From: Neobacillus rhizosphaerae
GTDB lineage: Bacteria > Bacillota > Bacilli > Bacillales > Cytobacillaceae
Reading direction: 5' to 3'
Assembly (NCBI RefSeq): GCF_937468385.1
Contig: NZ_CALBWS010000031.1
Location: 1 to 63,253 of the forward strand
Length of the DNA stretch: 63,253 nucleotides
The position numbers were made by a program, and so were the translations under genes. Below, in pieces: positions 36,209 to 45,558 of the stretch (its first letter is position 1; every line of letters begins with the position of its first letter). Under the pieces are notes generated by a model that was given only the letters and a program-made list of their open reading frames with translations, searched no databases and was not told the origin of the DNA.

Positions 36209-36235
36209 GAGAGGATAATGCTCCTCTCCTTTTAT
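36209..36235 (+). terminator. Short terminator
   Basis: GAGAGG pairs with CCTCTC and is followed by CTTTT. It ends a relic (DVKELLSCIRER) near 36178-36208. Confidence 0.5.
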
Positions 36236-36302
36236 TGAATAGCGGGAGTAAAAATTTTTTAAATTGACGTGATTGCCTTTTATTTATGGTTTTACATATT
36301 AG

Positions 36303-36425
36303 TTAATGATTATTACATATTAAAGGCAGCAGCTGTTTAACTGGTTGCTCTTCCATGCAGTAGCGGCTCCACCTGCGCCTAATACTATGATAGCCACGCA
36401 TGCTATCCCCTCTACTATTTACAAT
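36303..36425 (-). repeat. Twin element copy A: short frame with ribosome site and hairpins
   Basis: On the minus strand, GAGGGGATAGC precedes ATG 36401 of a 32-codon frame beginning MRGYHSIRRRWSRY. The DNA also folds as GATAGC/GCTATC and GGC...GCC hairpins. A second copy is at 47473-47550 (MRGYHGIWRRWSRY). Either a tiny peptide gene or a structured RNA could explain the conservation. Confidence 0.45.
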
Positions 36426-36532
36426 AACGCCTTATTGTTAATAAAATATGTCCTAGATGTTAATTACTAGTAAATTTTAATCTATTGCCAGGAAATCTAA
36501 ACTGTTTTCCCGTCTAAATACCAAAAAGCAAT

Positions 36533-36555
36533 CGAACGGTGATAGGTACTGTTCG
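36533..36555. repeat. Palindrome family A, copy 1
   Basis: CGAACGGTGATAGGTACTGTTCG: arms CGAAC(G)GT and AC(T)GTTCG. Other copies: 37748, 40742, 46199, 49141 and 52738. Confidence 0.65.
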
Positions 36556-36659
36556 TTAAGCTGGTCTTTGATAATTTGTTTCCTTTTGATGTAAACTTAT
36601 TAGCTAAGGCAGCTAATCCAGGAAGTTAATTAAAAGAAGGTATCTAATGAGGTGGGAAA

Positions 36660-37733
36660 ATGGGGAAAGTAAAAGATATATATAACATGCAATTTATCAA
36701 TCAGCTGACAAAAACCCTAAAGAAGTCGAGTCCTGATTTTAATGAAAAAGAATTTCAAGAAGCGGTTTACCTAAATGATTGGGAGAGTTTGGAGTTTAAA
36801 CAACGGGTCAGACGAATTTCTACTGCCATGTTTGAATCATTACCTAAAGCATATGAAGAAGTTATCGATATTTTCTATCAAGCAGCTCCCTCCTTTGGAG
36901 GATTAGCAGGAATAATCTTTCCCGATTATGTTGAACAATATGGGTTAAATGATTGGGAGAAATCGATGGAAGCATTAGAATTTCTCACACCGTTTTCCAC
37001 ATCAGAATTTGCAGTTCGTCCGTTTTTTATCGCAGATCAAGAACGGATGGTGAGGCAAATGTTTAATTGGGCACAAAGTAAGAATGAGCATGTGAGAAGG
37101 CTTGCAAGCGAAGGGTCAAGACCCAGATTGCCATGGGGAAGTACAGTCCCTTCTTTAAAAGAGAATCCGCTTCAATTCATCACCATGCTAGAGTATCTGT
37201 TTCAGGATGATTCCTTGTATGTCAGAAAAAGTGTGGCAAATCATCTAAATGATATCTCCCGAATCCATCCTACTGCCATTACGAAAATCGTGGAGAAATG
37301 GCAAGGAAAAGATCAAGGAACGGATTGGATTCTACGCCATGCCTCTCGATCACTGTTAAAGCAAGGGAATCGTGATATCCTAGCATTATTTGGATATAAG
37401 GCCAGCAACAAACTTCAAATAAGAAACTTATCTCTTATTAAAGCCGCTATATCAATTGGGGAGGAGCTCCTTTTCTCCTTTGATCTGGCAGTTGAAACAG
37501 GTACTAAGGTGCGATTAGAATATGCCATTGATTATGTGAAAAATAATGGAAATCAAAACAAAAAGGTCTTTCAGATCACAGAAACTGTTGTTGAAGACGG
37601 ACTAATCAAATCTTTCTCAAGAAAACAATCCTTTAAAAATATGACAACACGGAAACATTATCCCGGTGTTCATACGTTGCATGTGTTGGTTAATGGAGAA
37701 GTAAAGGCAAGTAAAGATTTTCTTGTAAACTAG
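36660..37733 (+). CDS. alkC: AlkC-type DNA alkylation repair protein with Ig-like C-terminus
   Basis: 357 residues. HEAT-like helical repeats cover about 1-240 with the AlkC hallmark HVRRLASEGSRPRLPWG (about 143-159). A beta-rich Ig-like domain (about 255-355) follows, seen in a subset of AlkC enzymes. The family removes 3-methyladenine and related alkylated bases. GAGGTGGG precedes ATG 36660. It may be housekeeping repair or cargo at the edge of the defence island. Confidence 0.85.
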   Translation: MGKVKDIYNMQFINQLTKTLKKSSPDFNEKEFQEAVYLNDWESLEFKQRVRRISTAMFESLPKAYEEVIDIFYQAAPSFGGLAGIIFPDYVEQYGLNDWEKSMEALEFLTPFSTSEFAVRPFFIADQERMVRQMFNWAQSKNEHVRRLASEGSRPRLPWGSTVPSLKENPLQFITMLEYLFQDDSLYVRKSVANHLNDISRIHPTAITKIVEKWQGKDQGTDWILRHASRSLLKQGNRDILALFGYKASNKLQIRNLSLIKAAISIGEELLFSFDLAVETGTKVRLEYAIDYVKNNGNQNKKVFQITETVVEDGLIKSFSRKQSFKNMTTRKHYPGVHTLHVLVNGEVKASKDFLVN

Positions 37734-37747
37734 TCTCAATAAAAATA

Positions 37748-37772
37748 GCGAACAGTGCCAGTCACTGTTCGG
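37748..37772. repeat. Palindrome family A, copy 2
   Basis: GCGAACAGTGCCAGTCACTG then TTCGG, directly after the alkC stop. No T-run. Confidence 0.7.
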
Positions 37773-37789
37773 CCAAGATGGCTAATTAC

Positions 37790-38060
37790 TCAACTTTTCA
37801 ATATACTCATTGTATCCTAGTACATTCCATCTGATGAAAATGTCCTGCACCTTTTAGATAACAATCGAAGAATTCAAGAGTAAGTTTGTTGATTGTTTTT
37901 AGCAACATTTCGTATCCTTTTCTGATTTCTGCTGATATAAGAAACGTGGAATAAACGGACTGGTAAGTGCTAAATCGGTCAGTGTTAAATGTCCAACACC
38001 TTGGATATATACATTAAAAGCGTTTGCATTTGTATCGTGTAGGTTTCGACGCGGTTTTTA
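37790..38060 (-). pseudogene. C-terminal relic of an alpha/beta hydrolase (PAF-acetylhydrolase type)
   Basis: On the minus strand one finds NAFNVYIQGVGHLTLTDLAL then TSPFIPRFL, and after a stop and shift TINKLTLEFFDCYLKGAG. This is the end of dienelactone hydrolase/PAF-acetylhydrolase-like enzymes, including the catalytic His (GVGH). The front of the gene is absent. Confidence 0.55.
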
Positions 38061-38151
38061 TCGGTATAAGTATATTGGACTGTTCGTTAAAAGTGTCGAT
38101 AACTCAATGGGGCAGTACAAATTTTAGTTCTTTAAGGGAAGGAATAAAAAA

Positions 38152-38613
38152 ATGAGTCAAATTACATTCTTAGCTTCATCCAAACCATTTGAAATACCAG
38201 ATGAAATTGAAGAATATAATAATCGTACAGTATTTGAACGTGAAGAAGAAGCTATCTATTTCTCTGTTCAAGAGGTTGATGAATATTGGAAGGAGAAAAT
38301 TAATGGGTTGTTTTCTTTGCCCTACATTTATGAAGCACACGGAGTTGGAAATAAGTTATTTCTAACATACATTGAAAAGTGTATGGAATTAGGAGATGTG
38401 TTGGAAATTTATCAAGTACCAAATCAACACGCATTCGAGAATTACAAACAAAGGATGGAAGAACATTCTGAGCCGATTGAAGTAAATGTAGGGAGTTATA
38501 CTTACAGAGACACTTATGGATTATATCAATTAAATGCAAAAAAATGGTTAGAAGAGCTCAGTCATCGAAATTACATTACATATTATGGAATTACAAAGTT
38601 TGTTAAGTATTAG
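38152..38613 (+). CDS. Conserved-looking protein of unknown function
   Basis: 153 residues, acidic, with aromatic-rich motifs (FSVQEVDEYWKEKINGLFSL and IYQVPNQHAFENYKQRMEEH). No catalytic motif is seen. ATG 38152 follows AAGGGAAGGAA. The composition resembles small immunity proteins, but I cannot assign a family. It lies between two relics. Confidence 0.6.
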   Translation: MSQITFLASSKPFEIPDEIEEYNNRTVFEREEEAIYFSVQEVDEYWKEKINGLFSLPYIYEAHGVGNKLFLTYIEKCMELGDVLEIYQVPNQHAFENYKQRMEEHSEPIEVNVGSYTYRDTYGLYQLNAKKWLEELSHRNYITYYGITKFVKY

Positions 38614-38648
38614 ATGCGTATACCAAAGGCATTTGTTTTCATAGTGCA

Positions 38649-38837
38649 AAAAGAAATGAAACTTTAGGAGAATACTATATACGTACATATAAACAAATGA
38701 TTCCAGATGATGTAGAAATTATGGAATATTATTCGGTTGATCATTACGTCAGGACGATTAATGAAAGAGTGGGTGTATAAATCAAGCAATCATTTTGGCA
38801 TTAGATGATTTAGGTGGAGAGGGAACAATCAGATAAG
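38649..38837 (+). pseudogene. Truncated second copy of the nuclease/winged-helix pair
   Basis: The end of the 32109 nuclease is repeated (NETLGEYYIRTYKQMIPDDV, ending NERVGV at TAA 38778). It is followed by the start of the winged-helix gene without its ATG (QAIILALDDLGGEGTI, then a stop). About 13 bases containing the ATG are lost. This is a direct repeat 6.2 kb from the intact pair. Confidence 0.8.
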
Positions 38838-38936
38838 GAAACGGCTTTTCTGATTAATATGAACTAAAAAGAAGCTTCCTAGTTCTGGAAGCTTTAGTCA
38901 TTGTTTTTTTTTTCGTGGATGCATTTGTGTTTGTAA

Positions 38937-40610
38937 TTAAATTTCAATAATAATCGGGAGAATCATTGGCTTTCTCTTCGTTTTTGCGAATAAATATTGG
39001 CCTACCGATTTTTTAATATTTTGTTTGATTACATTCCACTGGCGAATATTTTCTGTTTGAAGGTCATTAACCGTTTTTTTAACGAGGCGGTTAATCTCTC
39101 TTATGAGATCTTCAGAATCTTTTACGAATACGAAACCACGAGTAATCGTGTCAGGTCCTTGAATAATTTTTCTGTCTGTTTTACTTAATGTTAAAACAAT
39201 AACGAGCATTCCATCCTCAGAAAGTTGTTTTCGGTCTCGTAACACGATTTCCCCTACATCGCCGACGCCCATTCCGTCAACATACGTATCCCCTGATGAG
39301 ATCTTCCGAGTCTGACGGGCAATAGAGTTTTCGATATCAACAACATCACCATTTTTCATAATAAAAGTGTTACCTTTCTCAACTCCAACCGATTCGGCGA
39401 GCAAACGATGATGGTGCAGCATTCTAAATTCACCATGTACAGGAATAAAATAGGTTGGCTTCATTAAGGTAAGCATGAGCTTTAAGTCTTCCTGGTATCC
39501 GTGTCCAGAAACATGCATGCCTGTTGTGCTTCCTGATCCATAAATCACTTTCGCTCCCAGTTGAAATAAGTTGTCGATAATCCGTGAAACATCTTTTTCA
39601 TTCCCGGGGATTGGGGATGCAGCTAAAATAACGGTGTCTCCGGGGTAAATGGAAATATCCCGAAAATTTCCGCTAGAAAGGCGGGAAAGAGCAGCCATTG
39701 GCTCTCCTTGACTCCCCGTACATAGAATGACAACCTTTTCAGGCGCAAGTTGCTCAGCTTCTTTTGCTTCTATCAGCATCCCATCCGGAATGGTTAAATA
39801 TCCACGTTCGATCGCTACTGAGACTACATTGACCATACTTCGACCAAGCAAAGCAAGCTTTCGATTCGTCATCCTGCAAGATTCGACTACTTGCTGAACA
39901 CGATTCACATTTGAAGCGAAGGTCGAAATGAAGATTTTCCCATCAGCTTTCATGAAAGCCTCGTCCATATGGCTGCCTACCATTCGCTCTGATGGTGTCA
40001 GGCCCGTCCGTTCTGCATTTGTACTTTCAGAGATTAAAACTAAGACTCCTTGCTGACCAATAGCAGCCATTTTATGAATATCTGTATATTGGTTATTCGC
40101 AGGGGTTAAGTCGAATTTAAAGTCACCAGTATGAACAACATTCCCTTCAGGTGTATGAAAGACAATCCCTAAACAATCAGGAATACTGTGGCTTACTTTG
40201 AAAAAGGATACATTCATCTCTCCCAGCTCAAGCTTGGAATCTGAATCAATTGGAATGAGTTTTGTATCCCTTGTTAGCCGATGCTCATCTAGTTTTAATT
40301 CAATTAAACCAAGTGTAAAACGTGTGGCATATATGGGGACATTTAATTTTCGTAACAGGTAAGGAATTCCGCCAATATGATCTTCGTGCCCATGTGTCAC
40401 GATTAAAGCACGGATTTTTTCCTTATTCTCTTCTAAGTAAGTAACATCAGGAATAATTAAATCAATTCCTAATAAACTCTCATCTGGAAATTTCCCACCA
40501 CAGTCGATAATGATGATATCATCTGTATATTGGACCACATACATGTTTTTACCGATTTCATTGATACCGCCTAAAGCGAAAATAGATAATAAATCTTCAG
40601 TGGTTTTCAA
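38937..40610 (-). CDS. Ribonuclease J
   Basis: 557 residues. The metallo-beta-lactamase core has the metal motif HGHEDHIGG (about 73-81), further metal ligands in HSIPDC and HTGDFKFD (about 143-165), a beta-CASP domain (HGHxxE-type region, about 365-395) and a C-terminal domain. RNase J is a 5'-to-3' exonuclease and endonuclease for mRNA decay. Bacillus has J1 and J2; with full metal motifs this resembles J1 or an extra paralogue. TTG 40610 follows GGAGG. It is transcribed alone, convergent with the preceding relic. Confidence 0.9.
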   Translation of the reverse strand: MKTTEDLLSIFALGGINEIGKNMYVVQYTDDIIIIDCGGKFPDESLLGIDLIIPDVTYLEENKEKIRALIVTHGHEDHIGGIPYLLRKLNVPIYATRFTLGLIELKLDEHRLTRDTKLIPIDSDSKLELGEMNVSFFKVSHSIPDCLGIVFHTPEGNVVHTGDFKFDLTPANNQYTDIHKMAAIGQQGVLVLISESTNAERTGLTPSERMVGSHMDEAFMKADGKIFISTFASNVNRVQQVVESCRMTNRKLALLGRSMVNVVSVAIERGYLTIPDGMLIEAKEAEQLAPEKVVILCTGSQGEPMAALSRLSSGNFRDISIYPGDTVILAASPIPGNEKDVSRIIDNLFQLGAKVIYGSGSTTGMHVSGHGYQEDLKLMLTLMKPTYFIPVHGEFRMLHHHRLLAESVGVEKGNTFIMKNGDVVDIENSIARQTRKISSGDTYVDGMGVGDVGEIVLRDRKQLSEDGMLVIVLTLSKTDRKIIQGPDTITRGFVFVKDSEDLIREINRLVKKTVNDLQTENIRQWNVIKQNIKKSVGQYLFAKTKRKPMILPIIIEI

Positions 40611-40741
40611 AAATGTATACCTCCAAATTCCAATTAGATAATGTTAGTATTCCATTTTTATAATTCTTTATTTAGTTTAATTATGAGGGAATTCAAATAT
40701 AGTTAGTTTTTCTACTTAGACATGACGTAAGAGTTTTAATA

Positions 40742-40766
40742 GCAAACAGTGATTGGCACTGTTTGC
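40742..40766. repeat. Palindrome family A, copy 3
   Basis: GCAAACAGTG and CACTGTTTGC around ATTGG, between RNase J and the GNAT gene. Confidence 0.7.
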
Positions 40767-40862
40767 CATTTGATTTGGTATGAGTATTTTTAAGTCCAAC
40801 GTTAAATTAATTCCCATTACCAATTTGTGTTAAAATTAGGGTGTGTTATTGGAGGGATGACA

Positions 40863-41324
40863 ATGCGAGAAGTTAAATTGGAGGCAATTGAAACAGAGAA
40901 AAGAAATTCATTTCTAGACTATCTCCTTCTAGCAGATGAAAGCGAAGAAATCGTCAGAGAGTACATAAACGATGGAGAGATGTTCGCGATTTGCTGTGAA
41001 GGAAAAACTGCGGGAGTAGTTTTATTTACTTTCCATCCGAACGGAATTGTTGAGCTTAAAAACATTGCTTTAACCGAAGATTTTCGAGGGAATGGCTTAG
41101 GTAAATTAGTAGTTATAGAAGCTTTCCATTTATATAAAAATAAGGGACTAGATAAAATGATTGTGGGTACGGCTAATTCAAGTATAGATAACTTAGCTTT
41201 TTATCAAAAGCTAGGTTTTAGGATGGATGAAATTAAGAAGGATTTTTTTGAAAATTATCCAGAACCTATTTTTGAGAATGGAATAAGGGCTTTGGACATG
41301 GTTATGTTTGAGAAGGATTTATAA
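40863..41324 (+). CDS. GNAT N-acetyltransferase
   Basis: 153 residues. The acetyl-CoA loop is RGNGLGK (R/QxxGxG/A) followed by an LAFYQKLGF motif, both typical of GNAT enzymes. Substrate unknown. Start ATG 40863 is chosen because GGAGGG lies six bases before it; ATG 40857 overlaps the site. A nearly identical truncated copy is at 45559-45812, flanking the tryptophanase module. Confidence 0.85.
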   Translation: MREVKLEAIETEKRNSFLDYLLLADESEEIVREYINDGEMFAICCEGKTAGVVLFTFHPNGIVELKNIALTEDFRGNGLGKLVVIEAFHLYKNKGLDKMIVGTANSSIDNLAFYQKLGFRMDEIKKDFFENYPEPIFENGIRALDMVMFEKDL

Positions 41325-41690
41325 AAAAAAGGCATTTCCCCGACTGGATTGTTTTTCGCGATAGAATCGTATTGGAATTGGACAGGAACCCACCTGTACA
41401 ACCATTATAAAGGATTTTTTGTATACTCAATATTTTAGATCATTTGGATTTATTTAGTGCAACACTACTGATCAATCTAGATGTTTTTAACTCAAGAATA
41501 AGATTGTTATTTAGTATAGCTTATATAATTTCAATCGTTGATTAATTTACGGTTTTTAGACTATTATAAAGTGACAAATCTCCATTTTGAAGTATTTCCT
41601 AGTTAAGTGATTTCTTCCTTCAAACCATTCATAAATCATTTCAAAGTAAAAAATTTGGCAGAGCAATAATAAAAGATAGAGGTGAATTTT
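41325..41690. other. Intergenic, no gene seen
   Basis: AT-rich, with the YheO-type regulator promoter presumably at its right end. No repeats or frames stand out. Confidence 0.3.
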
Positions 41691-42320
41691 TTGTCCGGCT
41701 TAGATTCATATATCCCGATGATTCAATTTTTTGCCCGTTTTCTTGGAACGGATGCGGAAGTTATATTGTATGATACGAATAAAGACAAAGTTGTATATGT
41801 AGAGAACTCATTCAATCCTGAATTTGGTGTAGGTAGCCCAATTCCAGATATGGAAAAAAAGTTTATTAACAACGGCTTATATAAAGAAGAAGAATCAGTT
41901 GTTAATTATCGAGCTTTCTCTTCGGAAAGGAAAAAATTGAGATCAGCAACGCATTTTATTAAAAATTCAAGACAGGAGTTAATAGGCGTTTTAACTATCA
42001 ACTTCAAGGTGGATGAGTTAATTGAACTTAGAAGTCTCTTAAATCGTTTAATAAGTGGTTCAGAACCTATTCAATATAAGGGGGAAAACTTCTATGAAAG
42101 TTTTAATCTTACATTTGAAGATTTAATGAACAATACGATTCAAGAGACTTTGACTAATTTTAATGTATCTCCTGAACGCCTATCCCATGATGAAAGAATG
42201 GAACTTATTCGGATGCTGGATGAAAAGGGCGTATTTTTGATGAAAGGATCAATTACGGAGTTGGCTAAAATACTGCATACATCAGAAACCTCTATATATC
42301 GGTATATTAATAAGCTCTAG
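41691..42320 (+). CDS. YheO/DauR-family regulator
   Basis: 209 residues. The N-terminal PAS-like YheO domain (about 1-115: AEVILYDTNKDKVVYVENSF) is followed by a C-terminal helix-turn-helix (about 175-207: GSITELAKILHTSETSIYRY). Such regulators often control amino-acid catabolism. TTG 41691 follows AGAGG at eight bases; GTG 41682 is too close. Located just before the tryptophanase gene, with a terminator between them, it probably controls that gene. Confidence 0.8.
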   Translation: MSGLDSYIPMIQFFARFLGTDAEVILYDTNKDKVVYVENSFNPEFGVGSPIPDMEKKFINNGLYKEEESVVNYRAFSSERKKLRSATHFIKNSRQELIGVLTINFKVDELIELRSLLNRLISGSEPIQYKGENFYESFNLTFEDLMNNTIQETLTNFNVSPERLSHDERMELIRMLDEKGVFLMKGSITELAKILHTSETSIYRYINKL

Positions 42321-42340
42321 TCTAAAATACGAAACTAAAG

Positions 42341-42380
42341 AAAAGACCACTATTTCAATAAAGTGGTCTTTTCTTTTTTA
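42341..42380 (+). terminator. Strong terminator after the regulator
   Basis: AAAAGACCAC (42341-42350) pairs with GTGGTCTTTT and is followed by CTTTTTT. Confidence 0.9.
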
Positions 42381-42408
42381 CTTTGTATGTAAAAAAATCT
42401 GAATATTG

Positions 42409-42444
42409 TTGCATTTGTAAATATTTGTTGTTAAAATATTTACA
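42409..42444 (+). promoter_or_regulatory. Putative tryptophanase promoter with overlapping operator
   Basis: TTGCAT (42409-42414), 17 bases, TAAAAT (42432-42437) fits a sigma-A promoter. TGTAAATATTT (42416-42426) and AAATATTTACA (42434-42444) are perfect 11-base inverted repeats covering spacer and -10, an ideal repressor site. A second inverted repeat GGTGA/TCACC follows at 42446-42465. Confidence 0.6.
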
Positions 42445-42485
42445 TGGTGATAAAAAATTTTCACCGTAGAGAGGATGAGAAAAAA

Positions 42486-43871
42486 ATGCGTTTTATGACA
42501 GCGGAACCGTTTCGCATAAAAATGGTGGAAAGATTGAAAAAAACCACAAAAGAACAACGACAACAATGGCTAAAGGAAGCTAGGTATAATGCATTTCAAA
42601 TTAAGGCGGAGAATGTGTATATCGATTGTATAACGGATAGCGGTACTTCTGCGATGAGCAGTGAACAATGGTCTGCTTTGATGCTAGGTGATGAATCATA
42701 TGCTGGATCAAAAAGCTTTTATAAATTGGAAGCATCCGTTCAAGATATTTTTGGAATGCCTTATGTCCAACCGACCCATCAAGGAAGAGCTGCTGATTAC
42801 ATCATGGCAAAATTATATGCAAAAGAAGGAAAGTTTGCGATTGGAAATATGCACTTTGATACCTTTCGAGGAAATGCAGAGGTATTAGGGGCATTAGCTG
42901 TTGACTATGTAGTAGATAATGGGAAAGATACAGCAAGCCAGCCTCATCCATTTAAAGGGAATATTGACATTACCAAAATAGAGAGATTAATTGAAGAAAA
43001 AGGGCCGGAACAAGTTTCAGTTGTCATTATTACCGTCACATGTAATAACAACGGTGGTCAACCTGTTTCCATGAAAAATATAAGAGAAGTAAGTAATCTA
43101 GCAAAATCGCACAATATTCCAGTCGTTATTGATGCAGCTAGACTTTCTGAAAATGCCTACTTTATTCAGCAAAGAGAAGAGGGGTATAAGAATAAATCGA
43201 TCAAAGAAATTACCCGAGAGATGTTTTCCTATTGTGAAACAGCAACGATGAGTTCGAAAAAAGATGGACTCGTTAATATTGGTGGTCTTTTTGTCACAAG
43301 AAATGAAGAAATATTGAAACATGCGCAGCAATTGGCGATTGTCCACGAAGGATTTATTACCTATGGGGGATTAGCAGGGCGTGATTTGGAAGCGCTTGCA
43401 GTTGGGTTGCAAGAAGGGGTTGATGAGCAATACCTGGAGTATCGTATTAATCAAGCAAAATATTTAGGTGATCGATTGATGGAAAGTGGTGTGCCAATAA
43501 TTGAACCAACTGGTGGACACGGGGTTTATGTTGATGGAAGAAGATTTTTTCCTCACATTCCACAAAGTGAATTCCCATCCCAACGACTTGTCGTCGCTCT
43601 GTATGAAGAAGCCGGTGTCCGGGCAGTAGAATTAGGTGCATGTGCCTTCGGTGCGAAGGATCCGATTACAGGTAAGGATATTTATCCTGATGTAGAGGCC
43701 ATGAGAATTGCCCTATCTCGAAGAGTTTACACGAATAGCCATATGGATGTGATTGCCAATGCCCTCGGGGAAATTTACAGAAACAGAGACCAATACAAAG
43801 GAATGAAACTTGTCTATGAGGGTCCAATTACCTCATTAAGGCACTTTACGGCAGGATTTGAGCTATTATAA
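42486..43871 (+). CDS. tnaA: Tryptophanase
   Basis: 461 residues, PLP-dependent. It should cleave tryptophan to indole, pyruvate and ammonia. The Schiff-base lysine lies in MSSKKDG (258-259). Other motifs are DSGTSAMS (51-58), PTHQGR (96-101) and FEGFITYGGL-like VHEGFITYGG. The specificity segment reads AVELG, like tryptophanases (AVEIG), rather than SMERG of tyrosine phenol-lyases. ATG 42486 follows AGAGAGG; ATG 42444 has no ribosome site. It is flanked by a YheO-type regulator and a permease. Confidence 0.85.
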   Translation: MRFMTAEPFRIKMVERLKKTTKEQRQQWLKEARYNAFQIKAENVYIDCITDSGTSAMSSEQWSALMLGDESYAGSKSFYKLEASVQDIFGMPYVQPTHQGRAADYIMAKLYAKEGKFAIGNMHFDTFRGNAEVLGALAVDYVVDNGKDTASQPHPFKGNIDITKIERLIEEKGPEQVSVVIITVTCNNNGGQPVSMKNIREVSNLAKSHNIPVVIDAARLSENAYFIQQREEGYKNKSIKEITREMFSYCETATMSSKKDGLVNIGGLFVTRNEEILKHAQQLAIVHEGFITYGGLAGRDLEALAVGLQEGVDEQYLEYRINQAKYLGDRLMESGVPIIEPTGGHGVYVDGRRFFPHIPQSEFPSQRLVVALYEEAGVRAVELGACAFGAKDPITGKDIYPDVEAMRIALSRRVYTNSHMDVIANALGEIYRNRDQYKGMKLVYEGPITSLRHFTAGFELL

Positions 43872-44022
43872 ACAATCAATGCTTATTCCAGTGCATCAGC
43901 GCTACACCTATAATGAATAGGAGGATGTATGTTCGAAACAATCATAATTGCCTCTTGTTAGATTTTCTATAAATTCCTATACAGAATAATAAACTGCAGT
44001 TATTTTGAAAGGAGTGGTCACA

Positions 44023-45417
44023 TTGAAAGAGTCTCAAGATCTAGTAAGAGGTTTAAAAGACAGGCACATACAAATGATAGCTCTCGGAGGTGCAATCGGC
44101 ACAGGACTGTTTTATGGTTCCGCTGAAGCAATTAAACTCGCTGGGCCTGGTATCATACTTGCGTATGTCATTGGTGGATTGATCATGTTTCTAATCATGA
44201 GAGCATTAGGAGAAATGCTAGTAGAAGAGCCTGTCTCTGGGGCCTTCAGTGCTTTAGCAGACAAATATTGGGGGAATTTCCCAGGATTTTTATTAGGTTG
44301 GAATTATTGGTTTGCTATCATTACTGTTAGTATTGTTGAATTGATCGTACTAGGAAATTACGTTAAATTTTGGCTACCTAATATGCCAACATGGATTACA
44401 GCACTGGTATTTGTTATTGTGTTCTTTCTGATAAACATCACAAATGTTAAGTTTTTTGGGGAATTTGAGTTTTGGGCTGCCTTGATCAAAGTGGTGGCTA
44501 TCATTGCAATGATAATTTTCGGTTTGGGGATTCTCTTTTTTGGAGTTGGAGCAAGCAATTTCAAAGCATCCGGATTTGAAAATATGTGGATTAATGGAGG
44601 ATTTCTGCCAAACGGAGGATCAGGGTTACTGATGTCACTAGTCTTGGCAATGTTCGCTTTCGGTGGGATTGAGATGGTTGGAATGACTGCTGCAGAGGCA
44701 GAGAATCATAGAATCACGTTGCCAAAGTCTATCAATAATGTCGTAATACGAATATTAGTATTCTATATTGGTTCCATGGTAGTACTGGTATCACTGTTCC
44801 CTTGGAATAAAGTTGGATTGGAAGGGAGCCCTTTTGTTCAGATTTTTTCAGCAATAGGGATACCGGCCGCTGCAACATTGCTCAATGTGGTTGTTATAAC
44901 AGCAGCTGCTTCAGCATACAACAGCGCGATTTATAGCACCAGTAGAATGATATATGGTCTATCGTTGCAAGGAAACGCACCTAAAATATTCAACAAGGTT
45001 GGTAAAACAGGAACGCCGGTCAAAAGTATCATACTATGTTCTACGATTTCATTGTTCGGGATTCTGCTGTTGAAATTCCTTCCAGATAAGGCATTCATGT
45101 ACATGATGTCCATCACAACTTTCGCTTCCATCTTCAACTGGATTATGATTCTTTTTATTCTGTTGCATTGGCGCAAAAAGAAAAGTAAAGAGGAGATCAC
45201 AAAATTTACTTTTAAAATGCCACTTTATCCATATTCTATTTATTTTTCCATTGTAGGATTGTTGGTTATCATCGCAACGATGTTCTTTTTACCTGATTAT
45301 CGAATTGCATTATACATTGGACCTTTCTGGATAATATTACTGTTCGTGCTCTTTAAAATTAGAGCCAAAAGGGACGTGGGGACAGGAACATCGTCCCATC
45401 CAAGTATTTTAGAATGA
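44023..45417 (+). CDS. Amino-acid permease (AAT family)
   Basis: 464 residues with 12 membrane helices and the AAT signature IALGGAIGTGLFYGSAEAI (about 19-37) and RALGEMLVEEP (about 64-74). It follows tnaA and probably imports tryptophan or another aromatic amino acid for it. TTG 44023 follows AAAGGAGTGG. 151 bases separate it from tnaA without a clear terminator. A hairpin GGGACAGG/CCTGTCCC follows at about 45446-45466. Confidence 0.85.
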   Translation: MKESQDLVRGLKDRHIQMIALGGAIGTGLFYGSAEAIKLAGPGIILAYVIGGLIMFLIMRALGEMLVEEPVSGAFSALADKYWGNFPGFLLGWNYWFAIITVSIVELIVLGNYVKFWLPNMPTWITALVFVIVFFLINITNVKFFGEFEFWAALIKVVAIIAMIIFGLGILFFGVGASNFKASGFENMWINGGFLPNGGSGLLMSLVLAMFAFGGIEMVGMTAAEAENHRITLPKSINNVVIRILVFYIGSMVVLVSLFPWNKVGLEGSPFVQIFSAIGIPAAATLLNVVVITAAASAYNSAIYSTSRMIYGLSLQGNAPKIFNKVGKTGTPVKSIILCSTISLFGILLLKFLPDKAFMYMMSITTFASIFNWIMILFILLHWRKKKSKEEITKFTFKMPLYPYSIYFSIVGLLVIIATMFFLPDYRIALYIGPFWIILLFVLFKIRAKRDVGTGTSSHPSILE

Positions 45418-45558
45418 GTATGATGCATCTTTCTAACTTTTAAACAGGGACAGGGAACCTGTCCCCGATTCCCAGATTCCCTATTCAGTTGGGGTTTCTT
45501 TTTTTTTATTTTGGAAAAATAATCCTAGTGCTCTATCATTAAGATTATAGAACTATTA

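Noticed and set aside
42486..43871. Tyrosine phenol-lyase instead of tryptophanase
   Set aside because: The specificity segment reads AVELG, as in tryptophanases, not SMERG.
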